The notes beneath the pieces are model-generated. The model worked only from the letters and a program-made list of their open reading frames with translations. It had not been told where the DNA came from and did not search any database. A stretch of DNA of 64,000 nucleotides from Rhodotorula mucilaginosa (Eukaryota > Basidiomycota > Microbotryomycetes > Sporidiobolales > Sporidiobolaceae). Shown piece after piece: positions 46,492 through 58,496 of this stretch (position 1 is the first letter of the stretch; each line of letters opens with the position of its first letter). The stretch spans positions 434,001 to 498,000 of the forward strand of contig CP137872.1 in assembly GCA_034406715.1 (NCBI GenBank), written 5' to 3'. The position numbers and the translations under genes were made by a program.

Positions 46492-49400
46492 ATGAGCGCA
46501 ACCGCCAACGTCAAAGTCGTCTGTCGATTTCGTCCCCCGAACGCGCTCGAACTGCGCGAGGCGGGCGGCGAGTCGATCGTGCAAATCGACGAGGATGGCA
46601 CCAACGTCAAACTCAGGTCGCAGGAAGCCATGAAGGGCCCAGAGGCGCAGGGGTTCACGTTCGACAGGGTGTTTCAGATGGATACCAAGCAGCACGAGGT
46701 GTTTGAATTCGGTGTCAAGGACATTGTCGACGGTACGTTCGCCTCTTTCAACACTTTTGACACGCCGTCCGTGCAGACCCACTGACTACTTCGGCGTGCT
46801 CAGACGTTATGGACGGCTACAACGGCACAGTATTCGCCTACGGTATGACCGGCAGTGGAAAGAGTGTAAGCTCCGGCTTGAAGACTCGGGGCCGCCAGCC
46901 AAAACCTTTCTAATCGACGCACTCTTCTACTCATCTGCAGCACACGATGATGGTCGGTCCTTTCAGTAACCTCTGCTCCCAACACAAGCTGACCGCTTTC
47001 CGATGCAGGGACCCAACATCGACGACCCCGAGATGAAGGGTATCATCCCCCGAATCACTGAGCAGGTCTTTGCTTCGATCATGACTTCCCCGGCCAACCT
47101 CGAGTACCTCGTCAAAGTTTCGTACATGGAGATCTACATGGAGCGCATCCGCGACTTGCTCTCTCGTAAGAGCTTGTTTAACCTCTCACGCACCTCCTCG
47201 GCACACCCTGATCGCCTTGCTCTCGCAGCTGAGAACGACAACCTCCCGGTGCACGAGGACAAGCAGCGCGGAGTGTACGTCAAGAACTTGTCTGAATTCT
47301 ACGTCGGCAACTCGGCCGAAGTCTACGAGATTATGCGCCAAGGAGGTTCGGCCCGTGCCGTTTCATCCACGAGTCCGTCATCTCCACCTCCTGCTCTCAA
47401 CGCAGCCCGGTTCGAACTCACTCCTTCTGCACCGCGTAGACATGAATGCCGAATCGTCACGATCCCATTCTATCTTCGTCATGACGATCCAAGCGCGCAA
47501 CACCGACACGGGTACCCAAAAGACCGGTTCGCTCTTCCTCGTGGATTTGGCCGGCTCGGAGAAGATCTCAAAGACGGGGGCGACGGGCCAGACGCTCGAG
47601 GAGGCGAAGAAGATCAACAAGAGTCTGTCGGCGCTTGGCATGGTCATTAACGCTTTGACAGACGGAAAGGTGCGCGCAAGCTCGAGAAAGGATGCAGACC
47701 AGTGCGCGAGCAGCGACTGACCTGCTCAGAACGATCGTTGGCCGCGCACAGTCCTCGCACGTACCCTATCGAGACTCGAAGCTCACCCGCATCCTGCAAG
47801 AGTCGCTCGGCGGTAACTCGCGTACCACCCTCATCATCAACTGCTCGCCTTCTCCGTACAACGAGACCGAGACTCTTTCGACTCTCCGATTCGGTATGCG
47901 CGCCAAGTCGATCAAGAACAAAGCACGGGTCAACGCGGAACTCTCGCCCGCCGAGTTGAAGGCGCTACTCAAGAAGGCGCAGCGCGACAACGCCAACGCG
48001 AGCGCCTATATCGGCTTGCTCGAGCAGGAGGTTGCGATTTGGCGCGAGGGCGGCAAAGTCAATCAGGAGCAGTGGGCGAGCATGGAAAAGGCGCTCGGGC
48101 TTGGCGAAGGCGAGTTGGAGAAGCTCGTTGGCAACGGTGGTGGGGCAAAGGGCAGCGGGCGAACCACGCCTCGCCCTCTTGCGCTGGACCGGCTGAGCGA
48201 AGGCGGCGCGAGTCGACCGGATACCCCGACGAGTACGGGACTCGGGTCAGACGAGCGAGAAGAGTTCCTCAAGCGACAGAACGAGATGGAGGACCAGCTG
48301 TCCAAGACGGTGAGATTATCCCTCCCTTTGGAAGGCCACTCGAGAACATTGTTGACCCTGGGCGTCGATCGTTCCTAGGAATCGCAACTCTCGTCGCAGG
48401 AGAAGGTTATCCGGGACCTCCGCGAGGAATTGTCTTCGCTCAAGGAATCAGAATCCTCGGCCCTCGCCGACAGCAAGTCGATGAGCGGCGAGCTGGCCGA
48501 CATGCGTTTGGAGCTCGAGCGGCTCCGCTACGACGGCAAGGAACAGGCCATCACGACCGATTCACTCAAGGAGCAGAACGCCGAGCTGGAACGCGAGCTG
48601 GAAGAGTTGCGCGTGAGTTCCGGTTCCCGCGAAGTCGCACGTATTCTGATCCGACTCACTCAAGATCATGTGTACAGAGGGCCTTGTCGGACGCAAAGTC
48701 GACGCAGAAGTCGGTGGACCAGGACGGCAAGGACAAGAAGAAGGCCGAGCGGATGGCAGCCATGATGGCTGGCTTCTCATCAGTAAGTTTCACGCGAGAA
48801 GAACCATGATGCTTCGGAACTCTTCGAGCTGACCGCGAGTACTCGCCTGCGCAGGGAGGACTCTCCGAAGCCGAGACCGACATTCGTGCCGCCCTGGCAC
48901 GGTTGGAGGAGGCTGCCCAGTCCGACAAGCCCCTCTCGCCCGAAGGGCTGTCGGCACTGCGACGTCAGCTCGAGGATTCGTCGCTGTCACTGCGGGAGCA
49001 GTCGGATCGGTCCAAACAGGTGCACGAAGAGAACGCGCACCTCGCGAAACGACGAGACGAGCTGGAGCAGCGGTTGGCGACCCTCGAGCAGGAGTACGAG
49101 GAGCTTCTTGGTGAGTCGTACCAGCGTCCGCGAGTATCGTCAGTCGTGTTAAGCCCAGGTCGCTCTTGCAGACAAGACCGTCGCAGATGAAGAAAGAGCA
49201 GATGCCGACCATGTACAGGACATTCGGGTACGTCCGATTCCGCGTCCTCCGACTCTGCACTCCCTGCTGACTCTACAATTCGCACAGAACAAGCTCGAAG
49301 CCCAGTATGCGATGAAGCTCGATGCGGCCGTGCATGACGTCGAAGACTTGAAGCAGCAGCTCGAGCTGAAGAATCAGGAGATTCGGGCTGCCCACTCGAG

Positions 49401-50468
49401 CCTTGAGCACCTGCGGACGGCGAATGCTGAACTGGAGGTGAGCAAAGGACCGCCGGGTCCTGTGCATGCGCGAGTGCCTGTCTCTGATTGCCGTTCCTAC
49501 TCCTGCAGCGAACGTTCAAGATCACGACGGCCAGTATCGAAGGCGGCAGGAACTTGGAGGAAGCGGCAAAGGACCTCGAGCGGCAGCACAAGGCCGTCGC
49601 CCAGCAGCTGTCCGACTTTGACACGATGAAGAAGAGTCTGATGCGAGACTTGCAGGACCGATGCGAAAAGGTGATGCGCGGGGTCTCTCAACGTGATTTT
49701 GACTGGCGAGCTGACAGGAAACGTTATCGCCAGGTGGTCGAACTTGAGATCTCGCTGGACGAGGCTCGCGAGAACTACCGCAGCCTCGCCAAGAACTCGA
49801 ACAGCAAGACGCAGCAGCGCAAGATGGACTTTTTGACACGCAACCTCGACCAGCTCACGGTCGTGCAGAAGCAGGTGAGCGCCCGCATCGACATTGCGCC
49901 CTCCCCAGTCGCCTGGTTCGGATGTACAGCAGTTGGTTCCCTGAGTACTGACTCGAGGATCGGTGTCCCACAGCTTGTCGACCAGAACTCGACCCTGAAG
50001 CGGGACGTTGCGCTCGCCGAACGCAAGCTCATTGCGCGGAACGAGCGGATCCAGAACCTCGAAGCGCTCCTGCTCGACGCGAACGAGAAGGTGAACCAGC
50101 AGAACGCCAAGTTCGAGGCGCGGTTGCAAGCCGTCCGCGAACGACTCGACCAAGCGCGAGGTACGTCGTCGTCGCCAATGTTTTCGTCCTTCTTTGCTGC
50201 GATGTCCCTGTGCTCTTCTGATGCCCGCTTCACGCAACACAGCGCAAAACCAGCCTGTCGTAACGTCCAACCTGAATTTCGGTCGCATTGCCAAGCCTCT
50301 GCGGGGCGGTGGCGCAGACGGCGAGGTGACCTCGTAAGCTTTCTCTTGTGCTTCTTTCGGCTCTTTTCGAATCGTGTCTCGCGCCTGACACGTTTCTGGG
50401 TTCCCAGGCCGACGTCGGAACGCCGCGCGTCCGGATTCTTTGCTCGATTTGGATCTCCGGCCCGATGA
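46492..50468 (+). CDS. Conventional kinesin (kinesin-1) heavy chain
   Basis: Plus-end microtubule motor for vesicles and organelles. Seventeen exons: 46492..46732, 46804..46865, 46941..46952, 47009..47165, 47229..47372, 47440..47669, 47752..48309, 48379..48612, 48678..48782, 48855..49110, 49172..49227, 49288..49437, 49509..49670, 49734..49874, 49974..50160, 50243..50333, 50408..50468; 948 residues, the usual fungal size. Motor domain 1-340: [13 protein letters not shown]-loop GMTGSGKS, switch [14 protein letters not shown], switch [31 protein letters not shown]. Long coiled coils follow, including the conserved stalk/tail [20 protein letters not shown] and the tail [12 protein letters not shown], ending [15 protein letters not shown], the fungal kinesin-1 style terminus. 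Two odd points: a 12-nt exon 3 (HTMM) and Met in the P-loop where Gln is standard. Confidence 0.95.
46941..46952 (+). other. 12-nt microexon in kinesin-1
   Basis: CACACGATGATG between CTGCAG and GTCGGT codes HTMM, joining GSGKS to GPNIDD. Without it the invariant residues after the P-loop would be missing, so it must be included. Confidence 0.8.
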
Positions 50469-51037
50469 TACGCACGACGCACTTTCACGTTCACGAAAGA
50501 CGGGCTACATTGTCCGCGAGTTGTTCTCCAGCAGTGGACACTGCACCATATGCCACTTCTGCCACCGTTTCATTTGGTCTGTCTGATACCTATCGCGGGA
50601 GAGAGTTCTGTGGGTTCTTGTGCGTGCGAAATCCGAGCGTCGGGTGCATTCATTTCATCCCGCAAAAAGTCCCCTGCCCCTATCGCTGCAGTACCCATTC
50701 CTTGTAGATGCGGCGAGCCTACAGGTCTGAGCCTGCCAGCGAGAGCCCAAAGAGGCAAGCCGAACGACAGAAGCGCAACAAGGAAGCTTTAGGAGAGGGA
50801 AGCCGCCATGAATTCAGGCGTGACCGGGCCGATGAAACATTTGTCGAGAAGAGCAATTGAATGTGTTTGCGTACAACGACAATAGTATGTAAACGATGGA
50901 GGACGGAGCGCGGCGCTACATGACCTCCGCCCTGTGGGAAGAAAAGGGTGAACCCATGCGACTTGACTCCCAACAGGCCTCCCTCCAGCTCGCTTCCCCG
51001 GAAACAACAAACGCCCCGGACTCGCCACCTCGTCGCT
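50469..51037. other. Convergent 3' region kinesin/RING gene
   Basis: 569 bp between two facing stop codons, locally AT-richer. No gene recognised. Confidence 0.4.
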
Positions 51038-52729
51038 TCACAGCTTGACCAACCCCCCGCCTGCACCTCCTCCTCCTCCTCCGTTCTGCCCAAGGCCGTG
51101 CCCAGATCCGAGCGGCAGACCGCCGTGCGTTCCCATTCCCATTCCCCCGCCGGGAGGCAAGTTGACCGCTCGCATCCCCATCGGAAGTCGCAGCGGCGGT
51201 GGCGGTATCGCATGTAACTGGTGATGCGATGGGTAGTAGTAGGAGGGGTCGTCGTCGTAGTAGTAGTTCGTGGACGCCTCCTCGTTCGGGTTGTGGCGTA
51301 GTGGTGGTGGTGGTCGTTGGTGGTGGTGGTATGGGTCTTCGTTGTCGTCGTCCTCGGAGGAGCCGGACGAACCGCCGCCGCCGTTGGCGTGGGCGCGACC
51401 GGGAGGGGGAGGCACGCGCAACCCAGCACCACCGCCGCCGCCTCCTTCTCCAGCGAGCGAGAAAGACGGCCCCGTAAAACTCGAACGATGGCTTCGACTC
51501 CCGCCTCCCCCGCCTCCATGATAAACATCCCTCATGACGTTCCCCATCTGGATCCTCACTCCGGTCAATTGAGTCCTCAGACTCGCGACGTCTTCACTCA
51601 GCGCGAGGGTCGTCCCGAGCTGGTGCGAGTGAGATTGGGCGAGGGAGGAGAGGGACGAAGAGAGGTGCGAGGTGTGGTTTTGGAGGTGGGAGAGGGTGGA
51701 GACGAGGGCAGAGGGGGGAGAGGGGAGGTCACCGGTGGTGGTAGAGTGGTTTGACGACGACGACGAAGAGGTGCGCTTGGTCGGTGCGGGTCGAGGAAGG
51801 GCGGCGGAGGTGGTGGCCGTCCTGTCGACGTCGGCCGCAAGAAGCTGCGGCGGTGCAAACTCGCCCAAACTCGCCGCCAACGCCTCCATGACCCCCGCTA
51901 GCCTATCCAACCTCTCTTCGGCGACCCGTACCCGCTGCCGGAGTTGCCAATTCTCATTCTCGAGGTGAAGGACCTGGCGATCCGCGCGGTCAAAGTAGTC
52001 GCTCAGGGGTTCGTAGGCGCATTCGGAGGGGAGGTGGTCCTGTTCGAGGAGGGCGCGCGGACCGGTGTAGGGGCACCCGCGCGAGGCGTGCGGGCACGGG
52101 CGGGAGATGACGGTGCAGGTTGAGAGGAGGTGGGCAGGGTGGGAAGCGAGCGGGAGGACGAGCGTGCAGTGCTCGCAGGGGGCGGCGGTGGGCGGTCCGC
52201 CTTCCTCTTGTTGTCGGGGCGAGCCTTCTCCTCCGGACTCTAGATCGGGATCGGGATCGGGATGGTTGGCCGAGTCGACTTGGGCGGCGGTTCTCGTACT
52301 TGGACCGGCTTGTGCGGCGGCTTGACCCGCAGCAGCGGTGGCGGTTGCGATCAAGCGGTCGGCCTCGTCCCTGGTCACGATGCGCCCCTGGTAGTTTACG
52401 CGCAAGTCTCCTACGAGTTGTACGAGTGCCCTGTGGGGCGGGGAGCAGGATGCGATGCCGCGAGGGAGGGGCGACCTGTCGATGGGACACTTTGGTGCGA
52501 GGGCGAGGGATTTCTCGAGGCAGCGTCGGCAGAAGAGGTGGTCGCAGTCGGGAGTCTTGACGGGGTCCACGAGGGCGCAGCTGCAGTCGCGGGGATGGAG
52601 AGGAGAGTCAGTCGGGGTCGGAGAGAGGTGGGGAAGAGAGAGAGAGAGAGAGCGGGTGTACCGGCAGATGGGACACTCGAGTGCAGCGGGGACTGGATCG
52701 ACATAGTCATAGTCGTCCACGTCACTCAT
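51038..52729 (-). CDS. RING and TRAF-type zinc-finger protein, probable E3 ligase
   Basis: Minus-strand exons 52729..52662 and 52580..51038 give 536 residues; the 81-nt phase-2 intron splits the RING after its first Cys pair. RING at about 18-58: CPICRCALVDPVKTPDCDHL, FCRRCLEKSL, CPIDRSPL, a C3HC3D-type ring. A TRAF-type zinc-finger region at about 135-200 (CEHCTLVLPLASHPAHLLST; CPHASRGCPYTGPRALLEQD) precedes a coiled coil (LHLENENWQLRQRVRVAEER). This order is that of fungal and animal RING-TRAF E3 ligases. After residue 260 the chain is low-complexity: Ser-rich, then Gly, His, Pro and Tyr runs (NYYYDDDPSYYYPSHHQ), ending in a Gly run and LVKL. Substrates unknown. It starts 140 bp from the divergent ArfGAP gene. 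Confidence 0.8.
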   Translation of the reverse strand: MSDVDDYDYVDPVPAALECPICRYTRSLSLSLPHLSPTPTDSPLHPRDCSCALVDPVKTPDCDHLFCRRCLEKSLALAPKCPIDRSPLPRGIASCSPPHRALVQLVGDLRVNYQGRIVTRDEADRLIATATAAAGQAAAQAGPSTRTAAQVDSANHPDPDPDLESGGEGSPRQQEEGGPPTAAPCEHCTLVLPLASHPAHLLSTCTVISRPCPHASRGCPYTGPRALLEQDHLPSECAYEPLSDYFDRADRQVLHLENENWQLRQRVRVAEERLDRLAGVMEALAASLGEFAPPQLLAADVDRTATTSAALPRPAPTKRTSSSSSSNHSTTTGDLPSPPSALVSTLSHLQNHTSHLSSSLSSLAQSHSHQLGTTLALSEDVASLRTQLTGVRIQMGNVMRDVYHGGGGGGSRSHRSSFTGPSFSLAGEGGGGGGAGLRVPPPPGRAHANGGGGSSGSSEDDDNEDPYHHHQRPPPPLRHNPNEEASTNYYYDDDPSYYYPSHHQLHAIPPPPLRLPMGMRAVNLPPGGGMGMGTHGGLPLGSGHGLGQNGGGGGGAGGGLVKL

Positions 52730-52869
52730 GGCGCTCAAGTGTCTCTGTGTAGGTGGGAGAGAGAGACGGTCCTCCAGCCGAGAGAGACGCCGACCTCGGC
52801 TTCTTGTCCACCCACACTCGCTCACTCGCCGAGGCTGAGAGTGCACGGAGCACAGACCGACAGACAGCC
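52730..52869. promoter_or_regulatory. Compact 140-bp divergent promoter
   Basis: Only 140 bp separate the start codons of the RING gene (-) and the ArfGAP gene (+). It contains two CT-rich stretches (GAGAGAGACGG on one strand) and a TTGTCCACCC stretch. Transcription of the two must share or overlap this DNA. Confidence 0.6.
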
Positions 52870-54402
52870 ATGAGCCAGCGGTACACGCAGGACCGCGCGA
52901 CGACGCAGCGGCACCTCGCCCTCCTCAAGGACCTCCTCAAGCAGCCCGACAACAAGCTCTGCGCAGACTGCAAGCGCAACGACCCGCGCTGGGCCTCGAC
53001 CAACTTGGGATGCTGGCTCTGCATACGCTGCTCGGGTCACCACCGCGGCATGGGCGTCCACATCTCGCGCGTCCGCTCCGTCGACCTCGACACTTGGACG
53101 CCAGAACAGATCGAGCACATGCAGCGATGGGGCAACAGGAGGGCTAACCTCTACTGGGAAGCCCACCTCAAACCAGGTCACATGCCCCCAGACCAGTCCG
53201 TCTCCCTTCCCTCTCTTTCGTAGTGAGCCCCTTGCCCCCACGCTGACCACGTACCTCCCCCCCCCTGGCAGCAAAATCGACAGCTTCATCAGGAGCAAAT
53301 ACGAACTCAGACGCTGGGCCATGGACGGTCCCATCCCGGAACCCGAAGCCCTCGACGCAGCCGCAGGCGCAGCGAGCGTCAGTCCACCTCCCGGTCCCCG
53401 GCCCCCGGGTCCCTCTTTTGCGTGACTGACCCCCTCGCCCTCCCTCTGATGTCTACACAGACTGTCGGAGCTGAACAGGCATCCTCCGAGACGACGACGA
53501 CGGCGCGCTCGGATCGGAAAGCAAAGGCGTCGACTGCGCTCGACTTGCTCTCGTCCGCCCCGTCCGGCTCCACCTCCACCTCCTCCTCTTCGCGCAAATC
53601 GACCCCGAGCCACGCCACCTCGACCTCGTCAAAGAAGCCGGCCAAGGAGGCGTCGTTGTTTGACCTCGACGACGATTTCGGATCTCAGGTCCCCGCCGTC
53701 TCAGGTCCCGCTTCCGGTCCAGCACCAGCACCCGCACCCGCATCCGCACCGGCGCCGAAGCGAGATCCGAAAGCCGATATCCTCTCGCTCTTCAACGCCG
53801 CACCTCCCATCAGGCCCACCAACCACCACCACCACCAGCCGAACAACAACAATAACCACGGTGGTCTCAACAACCTCAGCAACGATTTTGCCAGCCTCTC
53901 TTTCGGCGGCGGTGGTGGCGCTTCGTCGTCGTCGTCGTTCGGCGCCTCCGGGTTGTTGGGACAGCCGACCTTGCCTCGGAGTACGAGCACGACGAGCGAC
54001 TTTGGCGGGTTCACGTCCGCTCCTCCCGCTTCAGCAAACTCGACGAGCAGCATGGCGCCTCCCATTCCGCTGATCGGCGGTTCCTCCTCTTCTTCTTCTT
54101 CTTCTGCTGCCACGGCGGATCCGTGGGCTTCGTCGACGACGACGACAGTCTGGGGTGGTGGCGGCAACTCGTCCTCCTCCGTTCCGGCATATCACCAACA
54201 ACACCCGGCGAGCAAGCCTGCTGCTGCTGCTGCTGCTGCTCATCACGATCCGTTTGCCGACTTTGGAGCGTTCACGGGGACTGGTACTAGTGGTGGTGGT
54301 GGAGGTGGGCAATTCGGAGGCGACATTTGGGGAAGCTCGGCGGCGGCTGGCGGCGGCGGCGCCAAGTCCACTGGAGGAGGGTTTAGCGACATTTGGAATT
54401 GA
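52870..54402 (+). CDS. AGE2: ArfGAP of the AGE2/SMAP type
   Basis: GTPase-activating protein for Arf1-class GTPases in trans-Golgi/endosomal transport. Exons 52870..53195, 53272..53377, 53461..54402 give 457 residues; phases 2 and 0. The ArfGAP zinc finger is complete: C-x2-C-x16-C-x2-C within NKLCADCKRNDPRWASTNLG and CWLCIRCSGHHRGMG, followed by the arginine finger context HISRVRSVDLDTWTPEQIEH and HKIDSFIRSKYELRRWA. The C-terminal 300 residues are low-complexity (Ser, Ala, Pro, Gly, Asn, His runs) with a SLFDLDDDF acidic clathrin/adaptor-like motif, ADILSLFNA and DPFADFGAF, of the kind that bind clathrin and adaptor ears. It ends FSDIWN. Confidence 0.92.
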
Positions 54403-54775
54403 GTCCAGTAGTGGGGAGAGGGGACTGCGTAGCAGGCCGGATATACGGTGCCGAGGGAAATTGCGTGTGTTTGTAATCCCTTTTGCCGAATACTAAAGAT
54501 TCAATAGTCAGACTCTTTGATTTCGGCAGCAGGCTCCCTTCGCCTCGACGCTACCCAAACCGCGAGCACTACAGAGCGACGACGGGTCCTCGACTGGCGA
54601 ACAGGCTCCTCTACACAGTGCAGGCCCTGCGTCACCGCCGCCGCTGGCCCGAACAGCAGCGCGAGAGGCAACAAGTTTTCTTATAGTCGCTGGCTCGTGA
54701 TTGAAAGATCACGTCCGCACGCACCAGAGGACGCGCGTTCACTGGTTGCGTTCGTCGTTCTGCCCGTAGAACACC
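54403..54775. promoter_or_regulatory. Intergenic region AGE2-BRE1
   Basis: 373 bp; AT-richer near 54470-54510 (probable 3' end of AGE2), then the BRE1 promoter. Nothing else recognised. Confidence 0.4.
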
Positions 54776-56971
54776 ATGAACGGACACGCGGCGGCGCCCT
54801 CCTCCTCCTCGGCGGGAGCGGGCGCAGACTGGACCGAGTCGTCGTCGGCGGCGGCAATTGCAACGGGCGGCGGCGAACAACTCCTTGCGGCGGCAAAGGA
54901 GGCAGGTTCCGTAGCTCCTATGCTACCACCAGCATCAACGACGACGACCTCCTCCTCCTCCAAGAAGCGCGTACCGCTGACAGAGGCGCTCGCACCGCCG
55001 ACCAAGAAGGCGAGGACCGTCGCGGACGGACCACCACCGTCCATGGCGAGGAATCGGGCGGGTGCGGGAGAAACTGATGCAAAAGACGACGATGGAGAAC
55101 AGGAGGAGTCAGATGAAGAGGCGCAAGATCCGAAACTCGAGGTGCGTTGGGTCGACCTGCATGACTGGATCTGTCCCCGAGGTCGTCGATTCGTGCGAGA
55201 CGAGAACCGGTGCTGATTTTTATTACCCATGCGCACGACGCACAGGCCTTCCGAAAAGAAGCCATCTACCGCGAGATGCTCTCGTACAAACGCCAACTCG
55301 CGCGCGCCCACTCGGAAACTGAGAAACTGCGCTCGCAGCGGCTCGCGTACCAAGTCCGGGTCAGCCGCGTCGAGCAAGAGTGGAGTGCCCTCGTCGCCGA
55401 GGCGAACCTCCGGTTACCGTCGACGTCAACGTCCTCGACGCTGGACGCAACTGGTGACGAGGGCGCCGGCGCGGACTCGGACTCGCTCGAGCTGGACGTG
55501 GATGTGGATGCGATCTTGCTCGGCGCGAGTGATCAAGACCTCGACGAGGTCTTGGCGCGCCGCAGTACTGCGACCAAAGCGCTCCTCGAGCGACTCCAGT
55601 CCCTTCAACCCGCCGCGACAACCCAAGCGCCTTCCGAGTTGGAACAACGCTGCGCCGAACTCGGCGCGCAAGCCCTCGCCGCGCGCGAACACCTCCGGAT
55701 CCTCCGCGCCGAACATGCCGAGACGGTCGACCGACTCGAAGAGACGCATGCGCGGTTGGTCCGCGTCGAACGCAAGTTTGATCGGATGCAGAGTCGCACG
55801 GTCGCCGAATTGGAAGGGCGGCCGGATCCGGCGATGGCGGCGCAGGCTGTGTCAGCGACTGCGAGTGGATCTGGCGTTGCTGCGGAACGAAGAGGGAGTG
55901 GAACGCCTGGCGTCGCCGCTGAAGGGGGTCGCGGCAGTCCGCTAGTGGCAGCGAACGGCGCCACCAGTACCTCCGTTGCTCCACAAGCAGGATCAAGCGG
56001 CGGCGCGGGTCCAGACGCCGATGATGCAGCAGCAGCCGCCGCCGAGGCGAGTCGGGAAATCGAGTCGTTGCGGGATGCGGTCAAGCGGAGGGGGAATGAG
56101 ATTGAAGAACTCCGGAGTGAGAGGGTCGCGCTCAAGAACGAAATTGACCAGCTTAAAGTCAAGGTGCGTCAGTGACAGGAGCCGCGCGCGATCTTTGGGT
56201 GGGCGCTACATAGCGCATGCACGCTGGCGCTCACTGGTTTTGACTCTGGCGCAGCTCGTCGACTTGCCGGAGGACGTCGTCTCGGAACACCATTTATTCA
56301 GGACGATGCAGCAACACGTCCAGTTCCTCGGCGGCGAGTACGACACGAAGCGGCTCGAGGCGGAAAAGGCTGTCAAGGAGGCGGACGAGCTGCGGGAAGG
56401 CATGGAAAGCTTCCGCGAAACACTTCTCGTGAGTTGCTTTTGCTTGCGCTTCAAGAGCCTCGCCGGCCATGCGTGCTCACTACTTGACCCTGGCAGCGCG
56501 ACGCGAAAACGCAATCGAGCGAGTTGCAGTCCAAGCTGTCTATGCGCGAATCCGAAGTCGCGCGGATCCGCTCGAACCGCGACGAGCTCAAGGCCGAGAT
56601 CTCGGAGCTCAAAGCGAAAGACTCGGACAAGATGCACGCTCTGTCCGAGGTCAAGACGCTCGCCGAGGCGCGCAAGTCACGGTTGCAAGCCTATGCGAGT
56701 GAGCTTCGGCGTCTGCGGATAGGGCAGGCCGGCGATCGGGGCGACCTCGAAGGCGTGCAGTTGCGCGTCCGTCATGCGGAAGCGGCGGCCGCTGCAGCGG
56801 ACGAGATGGAGGAAGGCGAGGTCGAGATTGGCGAAGACGAGGTCGCGAAGGACTTGCAGAAACGGCTCACCAAGGCGGAGGAATTGCTCCTCGCTCTCGG
56901 CGAGCAACTGCGCGCCTATGCGGCGGCGTCGTCTTCAGCATCGTCTGCTTCGGCCTCCGCGTCGTCGTCGA

Positions 56972-57003
<32 letters not shown>

Positions 57004-58330
57004 CTCTCCGGACCGAATGTGCAGGCGCTGATCGAGAGCGAGACGCGCGCGCGGTCCGATCTCGTCGAAGCGAGGCGCCGCGTCGAGAAACTCGAGGCGA
57101 TCCTCGGACCTGGAGGCAGGGCCGACGTGCGCGAGATGGCGGACCGCTTGGAGGAGAAGGCGAGAGAGTTGAAGGCGGCCGAGGCGAAGGCGACGAGCCA
57201 AGAGGCGGTGAGTCCGGTGTTTCTCTGTTTTTGAAGGTATTGAGAGGTAGCGCGCTGACGTCTTTCTGCTGGACGGGCTCTGCAGACGGCGACGATGTTG
57301 TACAGCGAGATCGAGCGGTTGTCTGAAGCGTGGCAGGCACTCGATGAGCAGAATGCCTCCAAGGTGTTCAACCTCGCAGCGATGGAGGAGAAGATGCAGC
57401 GACTCAGCGCAGAAGTGAGTGCTGGTTGTTCGTCCGGATCTCGTCCCTCTTTCGCATCGGCTGACCTCGTCCAACAACTCCACAGAAAGCGAAAGCCGAC
57501 AACCGCTACTTTGCAACGATGCGACAAAAGGACGCCCTGGCCAACGAGAACGCCGTCTTAAACAAGCTGGTCGAGAAGCAGCAACTAAAGGTCGAGGCAG
57601 CGAACGAGCTGCAGCAGAGTCTGACGGAGCAGCTCGTGAGTCTGCCCCGCCCACTCGTCCGAACGAGCTGGCACTGACTTGCTGAGGACGCCACAGACGT
57701 CCATTGAAAAAGAGCTCTCGCTGCATCAGGCGAATGTCCGCGCCTATCAAGAGACCATCAGCTCGCTCCAACGCGAAAACAGCACGTACGCCGCTCAGCG
57801 CGAGCACGACCAACGTACCATCGAGCAAGTGAGCTGAATCGCGCACACAAGCTATAACGTAAACTCTAGGAGTTGATCGCTGACCCCTTGATTGCAGCTT
57901 CAAACGCAAATGGCGGAGCGCGTCAGCGAAGCCGAAGCCGAAGCTGCTGCCCGGAAACGTGCGGACGAGCAGCTCGAGCAGATCCGTGGACAGGTCGAAC
58001 AGCTGCAATCAAAAGCGGCCGCTACCGCTGCCTCGACTTCCGGTGCATCCGATCCGGCGGAAGTGCGCGAACTCAAGAAGTACAACGACGACTTGCTGGT
58101 AAGCCACCCTTCGAACCCGCTTCTGAAACTTGTGCTCACCTCGCTCTCGATCGCAGCGCATGCTCCGCTGCGGCACTTGCAACACTCGCTGGCGGTCTTG
58201 CGTCATCACTCGCTGCGGTCACACATTCTGCCGCGAATGTGTCGACGCGCGGTTGTCCTCCCGTGCACGTCGCTGCGGCACCTGCGGGTCCAGCTTTGCC
58301 GCATCCGACGTCGGCGCCCTGTACTTTTGA
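54776..58330 (+). CDS. BRE1: E3 ubiquitin ligase Bre1 (histone H2B)
   Basis: Monoubiquitinates histone H2B with Rad6, needed for H3K4 methylation and transcription elongation. Exons 54776..55141, 55246..56163, 56255..56428, 56497..57207, 57286..57414, 57486..57635, 57697..57828, 57898..58098, 58157..58330 give 984 residues; every junction is phase 0. N-terminal disordered region with KKR patches, then AFRKEAIYREMLSYKRQLAR, coiled coils from about 125 to 925 with a characteristic VVSEHHLFRTMQQHVQFLGG segment, and a C-terminal RING in the last 58 residues: MLRCGTCNTRWRSCVITRCG, HTFCRECVDAR, RRCGTCGSSF. The usual KCP is CGTC here, still metal-binding. It ends VGALYF, like other Bre1 proteins. 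Gly and Ser homopolymers interrupt one coil near residue 640. Confidence 0.95.
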
Positions 58331-58496
58331 GCCCCATCCTTTCCGTCCCCACTCGCAATTTCCTCCCCGTCACATAGTCGGTGTACAAGCTTGCAACTCG
58401 CATGTCATAATTTGCTTCTCTCCGGTCTTCAACGTGTGCCCGATACAGGAGTGCTGTTGCAGCGGAAAACCAGAAAAGAATCTAAGAGAGACCATT
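58331..58496. other. Convergent 3' gap BRE1/ILS1
   Basis: Only 166 bp between facing stop codons, so the 3' UTRs probably overlap. Contains GAATCTAAGAGAGACC near 58480. Confidence 0.5.

Noticed and set aside
51199-51754. Plus-strand Val- and Gly-rich frames
   Set aside because: Complement of the His, Pro and Ser homopolymer codons of the minus-strand RING gene.
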